A stretch of DNA of 64,000 bases from Branchinecta lynchi (lineage: Eukaryota > Arthropoda > Branchiopoda > Anostraca > Branchinectidae), in the NCBI GenBank assembly GCA_023053575.1, contig JAKZAP010000007.1:10491008-10555007 (forward strand), in the 5' to 3' direction. The notes beneath the pieces were generated by a model, which was not told the DNA's origin, made no database searches, and was given only the letters and a program-made list of their open reading frames with translations. Every line of letters starts with the position of its first letter. The stretch's first letter is position 1. This document shows positions 62,265-64,000 of the stretch, one piece after another. Position numbers and translations under genes: made by a program.

Positions 62265-63437
62265 TTGTTACCGAAAGGTTTCCCAAGTATGACGTCTGAC
62301 GACGTAGTAATTGAGAGTGAATTGCTCTGTTTTATGCTGTCTCGAATTGACAGTGGCACTCCAAGGGACATACTGCTACAATTGTGCTTTGACTTTTACG
62401 AGCCAAATGAGATCATTACGGCTAAATCCGAATTAATCAGTCATCTCCCCGCAACTGTGATTGAGAAACTTACGAAAGACTTTCACGATTTCATCAAAAC
62501 TCGTTCGGGAAAAACTGCTAAAAGTCCGATCTTAAATGAACTTTATGCTATTCTGGTCCAAACTGACCGTGATTGCTTGCCAAAGTTTGTCGCCGTTGAT
62601 TTGAAACGCATTCCTGCATTGAACATTACCCACTTCGATCTCGCAGTAATAATTACTTCGTATGATTCTCTGAGATCCGAAATAGATGCGTTGAAATCGC
62701 TTGTTCAGAATCTGATGCACCCTGGAGCTACTAATGCAGATCAGTCGTCACCGCAAGGGGAAACTAGTTTGCAAACCGGTGCGCCCGCGACGCTACCTAG
62801 CGTTCACAGTAGCCTGAGCAGTGCTCTAACTGCTGAAGCGTCTCGCATGCCAGATGCTGCTGGAAATAGTGTACGTGCAATGCCACCTTGTAATCCCAGT
62901 AACGTTGGCGCTGCCCAAACTGCGAGACTTTCTCAAGTACCAGATGCCGCTAATGCAGGAGTGGGCAATCGTCAATCCTATGCTAGTATGGTGAACAGAC
63001 CTCCCAGGTCAAATGGTGCCACCAGTCGTCCTCAACAAGAAGTTCGGAATCCAAGAAATAAGAAAAAGACTCCTAGCCCTAACCAAAATGTTGGGAGCTC
63101 GTTTGATCGCAATGGAAGCCTGAAATCTGTTGCAGCGATTCGGAACTCGAAAATTTTTGTTTCGCGTTTCGCTCCAAATACTAGCGTTGATGAACTCTCG
63201 AAGCATGTGTCACGAAAACTACGTTGTGCAGTTAAATGTGAGGAAATTCCTGCTCGTTTTGACACTTATAAGTCTTTCAAGCTAGAAATGCCTAGTGTTT
63301 ACCTTGACCGCGTTCTCCAGCCTAGCTTCTGGCCTGCTGGAATTTTGTTCCGTAAATTTTATAACCCCCCGTCTTCGTCTGCTCCGCCGCAGCAAGGGAC
63401 AAGTGGCTCTCAAAGAGAGAGCAGTGAGAGCTCATAA
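62265..63437 (+). CDS. LINE ORF1 protein, 390 aa
   Basis: Open for 390 codons; a second in-frame ATG at 62289 (MTSDDVVIESEL) could also be the start. The N-terminal 150 residues are helical (ESELLCFMLSRIDS, ITAKSELISHL, DSLRSEIDALKSLVQNLM, the last a short coiled-coil-like segment). Residues 155-270 are low complexity, rich in Ala, Ser, Pro and Asn. A basic KNKKKTPSPN-like stretch follows. Residues about 295-370 (SKIFVSRFAPNTSVDELSKH ... ARFDTYKSFKLEMP ... FWPAGILFRKFY) are the C-terminal domain found in ORF1 of many invertebrate LINEs, probably nucleic-acid-binding. It overlaps the next ORF by one base in TAATG. No internal stop. The product would bind element RNA in the retrotransposition particle. 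Confidence 0.85.
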   Translation: MLPKGFPSMTSDDVVIESELLCFMLSRIDSGTPRDILLQLCFDFYEPNEIITAKSELISHLPATVIEKLTKDFHDFIKTRSGKTAKSPILNELYAILVQTDRDCLPKFVAVDLKRIPALNITHFDLAVIITSYDSLRSEIDALKSLVQNLMHPGATNADQSSPQGETSLQTGAPATLPSVHSSLSSALTAEASRMPDAAGNSVRAMPPCNPSNVGAAQTARLSQVPDAANAGVGNRQSYASMVNRPPRSNGATSRPQQEVRNPRNKKKTPSPNQNVGSSFDRNGSLKSVAAIRNSKIFVSRFAPNTSVDELSKHVSRKLRCAVKCEEIPARFDTYKSFKLEMPSVYLDRVLQPSFWPAGILFRKFYNPPSSSAPPQQGTSGSQRESSESS

Positions 63438-64000
63438 TGGGCATTCAAATAGCCTCTTACAACTGTTGCTCTGTTCGCCCGCGTGTTGAGCAAGTCGCGT
63501 CACTGTGCAGAGAGTATGACATAATTTTTCTTCAAGAAATTATGCTCATGCAGAGTGATTTATCTTTTGTGGATAATATCTGTGCAGATTTCCTGGCCAG
63601 TTCAAAATCTCCGGTCAACACTGACAGAAGTCTTGTCCGTGGTAGGCCCTATGGGGGCCTCTCTGTTTTGTGGAAGAAATCCCTTGCAACTGCAGTGAAG
63701 GTTATTGATATCCCAAATGATCGCATTCAAGCCGTGCAGTTAAGTTCTATATCAGGGACATACTTACTGTTTAATGTGTACATGCCAGTATGCCTGCAAG
63801 AAAATCTGACAGTTTTTGTTTCGTGCCTGGCTGAAACTGTTGCTTTGTCTAGACTGTACGCACATGTTGACGGAATTGCTGTTATTGGCGATTTTAATGC
63901 TAATCCACTGAAGGATACTTTATTTTTCCGTGAGCTTAAATCTTTTTGTGACGAAAATCTACTTAAAATTCATGACTTAAGTGTTTTGCCTCTGAATTCG
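63437..64000 (+). CDS. LINE ORF2, N-terminal endonuclease part (runs off window)
   Basis: The ATG at 63437 shares its A with the ORF1 stop (TAATG). The frame is open for all 188 codons to the window end. It encodes an APE-type endonuclease (exonuclease-endonuclease-phosphatase fold): IASYNCCSVRPRVEQV (catalytic Asn region), YDIIFLQEI (catalytic Glu), GGLSVLWKKSL, YLLFNVYMP and VIGDFNANPL (the GDFNA Asp/Asn motif). Such endonucleases nick the target DNA to prime reverse transcription. The reverse transcriptase should lie beyond 64000. Intact motifs on both ORFs suggest a young copy. Confidence 0.9.
   Translation, partial: MGIQIASYNCCSVRPRVEQVASLCREYDIIFLQEIMLMQSDLSFVDNICADFLASSKSPVNTDRSLVRGRPYGGLSVLWKKSLATAVKVIDIPNDRIQAVQLSSISGTYLLFNVYMPVCLQENLTVFVSCLAETVALSRLYAHVDGIAVIGDFNANPLKDTLFFRELKSFCDENLLKIHDLSVLPLNS

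Noticed and set aside
1..64000. CRISPR arrays, bacterial operons, rRNA genes
   Set aside because: The window is eukaryotic. The regular tandem repeats are satellites or element cores without unique spacers, and no rRNA sequence was recognised.

Overview
The window is eukaryotic (metazoan) nuclear DNA. It has spliced genes with GT..AG introns, C2H2 zinc-finger and Mediator-type proteins, non-LTR retrotransposons and dense short inverted-repeat and tandem-repeat elements. Codon and repeat style suggest an invertebrate; I cannot name the species. Most of the sequence is mobile or repeat DNA. Only three host genes are well supported.

Host genes. (1) 15726-18665 (+): one large coding exon for a 979-aa protein with 14 C2H2 zinc fingers, preceded directly by a splice acceptor. 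(2) 31250-44434 (+): a complete seven-exon cereblon (CRBN) gene. I assembled it by hand; all intron phases agree and it gives 448 aa with a LON-type domain and the Zn/tri-tryptophan CULT (thalidomide-binding) domain. Every one of its six introns is filled wholly or partly with repeats. (3) 54829-55616 (-): the last coding exon of a probable Mediator subunit 26 (MED26); its upstream exons were not found.

Mobile DNA, left to right. 1-5600: LINE reverse-transcriptase fragments, one split by two tail-to-tail-like copies of repeat family A. 5600-7000, 13.8-14.6k, 19.3-19.8k, 22.5-23.7k and 24.7-25.1k: repeat family B. 12.15-13.33k: an AT-rich satellite with a 141-bp period. 19.92-22.37k: the clearest full-length family A element. 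26.98-27.42k: a 98-bp tandem array. 27.68-28.39k, 30.3-30.7k, 44.95-45.68k, 50.4-51.15k, 51.8-52.1k, 53.8-54.15k, 56.0-56.46k, 57.8-58.04k and 61.3-61.6k: foldback/MITE-like elements, two with 5-bp target duplications. 58.67-60.06k: a decayed protein-coding element. 61.6-64.0k: the 3' end of one LINE and then the 5' part of an apparently intact LINE (ORF1 plus the endonuclease start of ORF2, running off the window).

Most interesting system. Families A and B look like two related groups of non-autonomous, Helentron-like (Helitron-class) elements. Each has a T-run plus short inverted repeat at one end, a GTCCGTC-rich leader, a core of about 130-bp tandem repeats carrying long G tracts, the matching inverted repeat about 20 bp inside the other end, a small hairpin, and a terminal CTTG followed by TT. 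One family A copy (46635-48378) sits inside another dispersed repeat whose uninterrupted copy at 31870-31940 serves as a related empty site; the junction fits insertion between two A/T bases without an obvious long target duplication. No Rep/helicase source gene is visible in the window.
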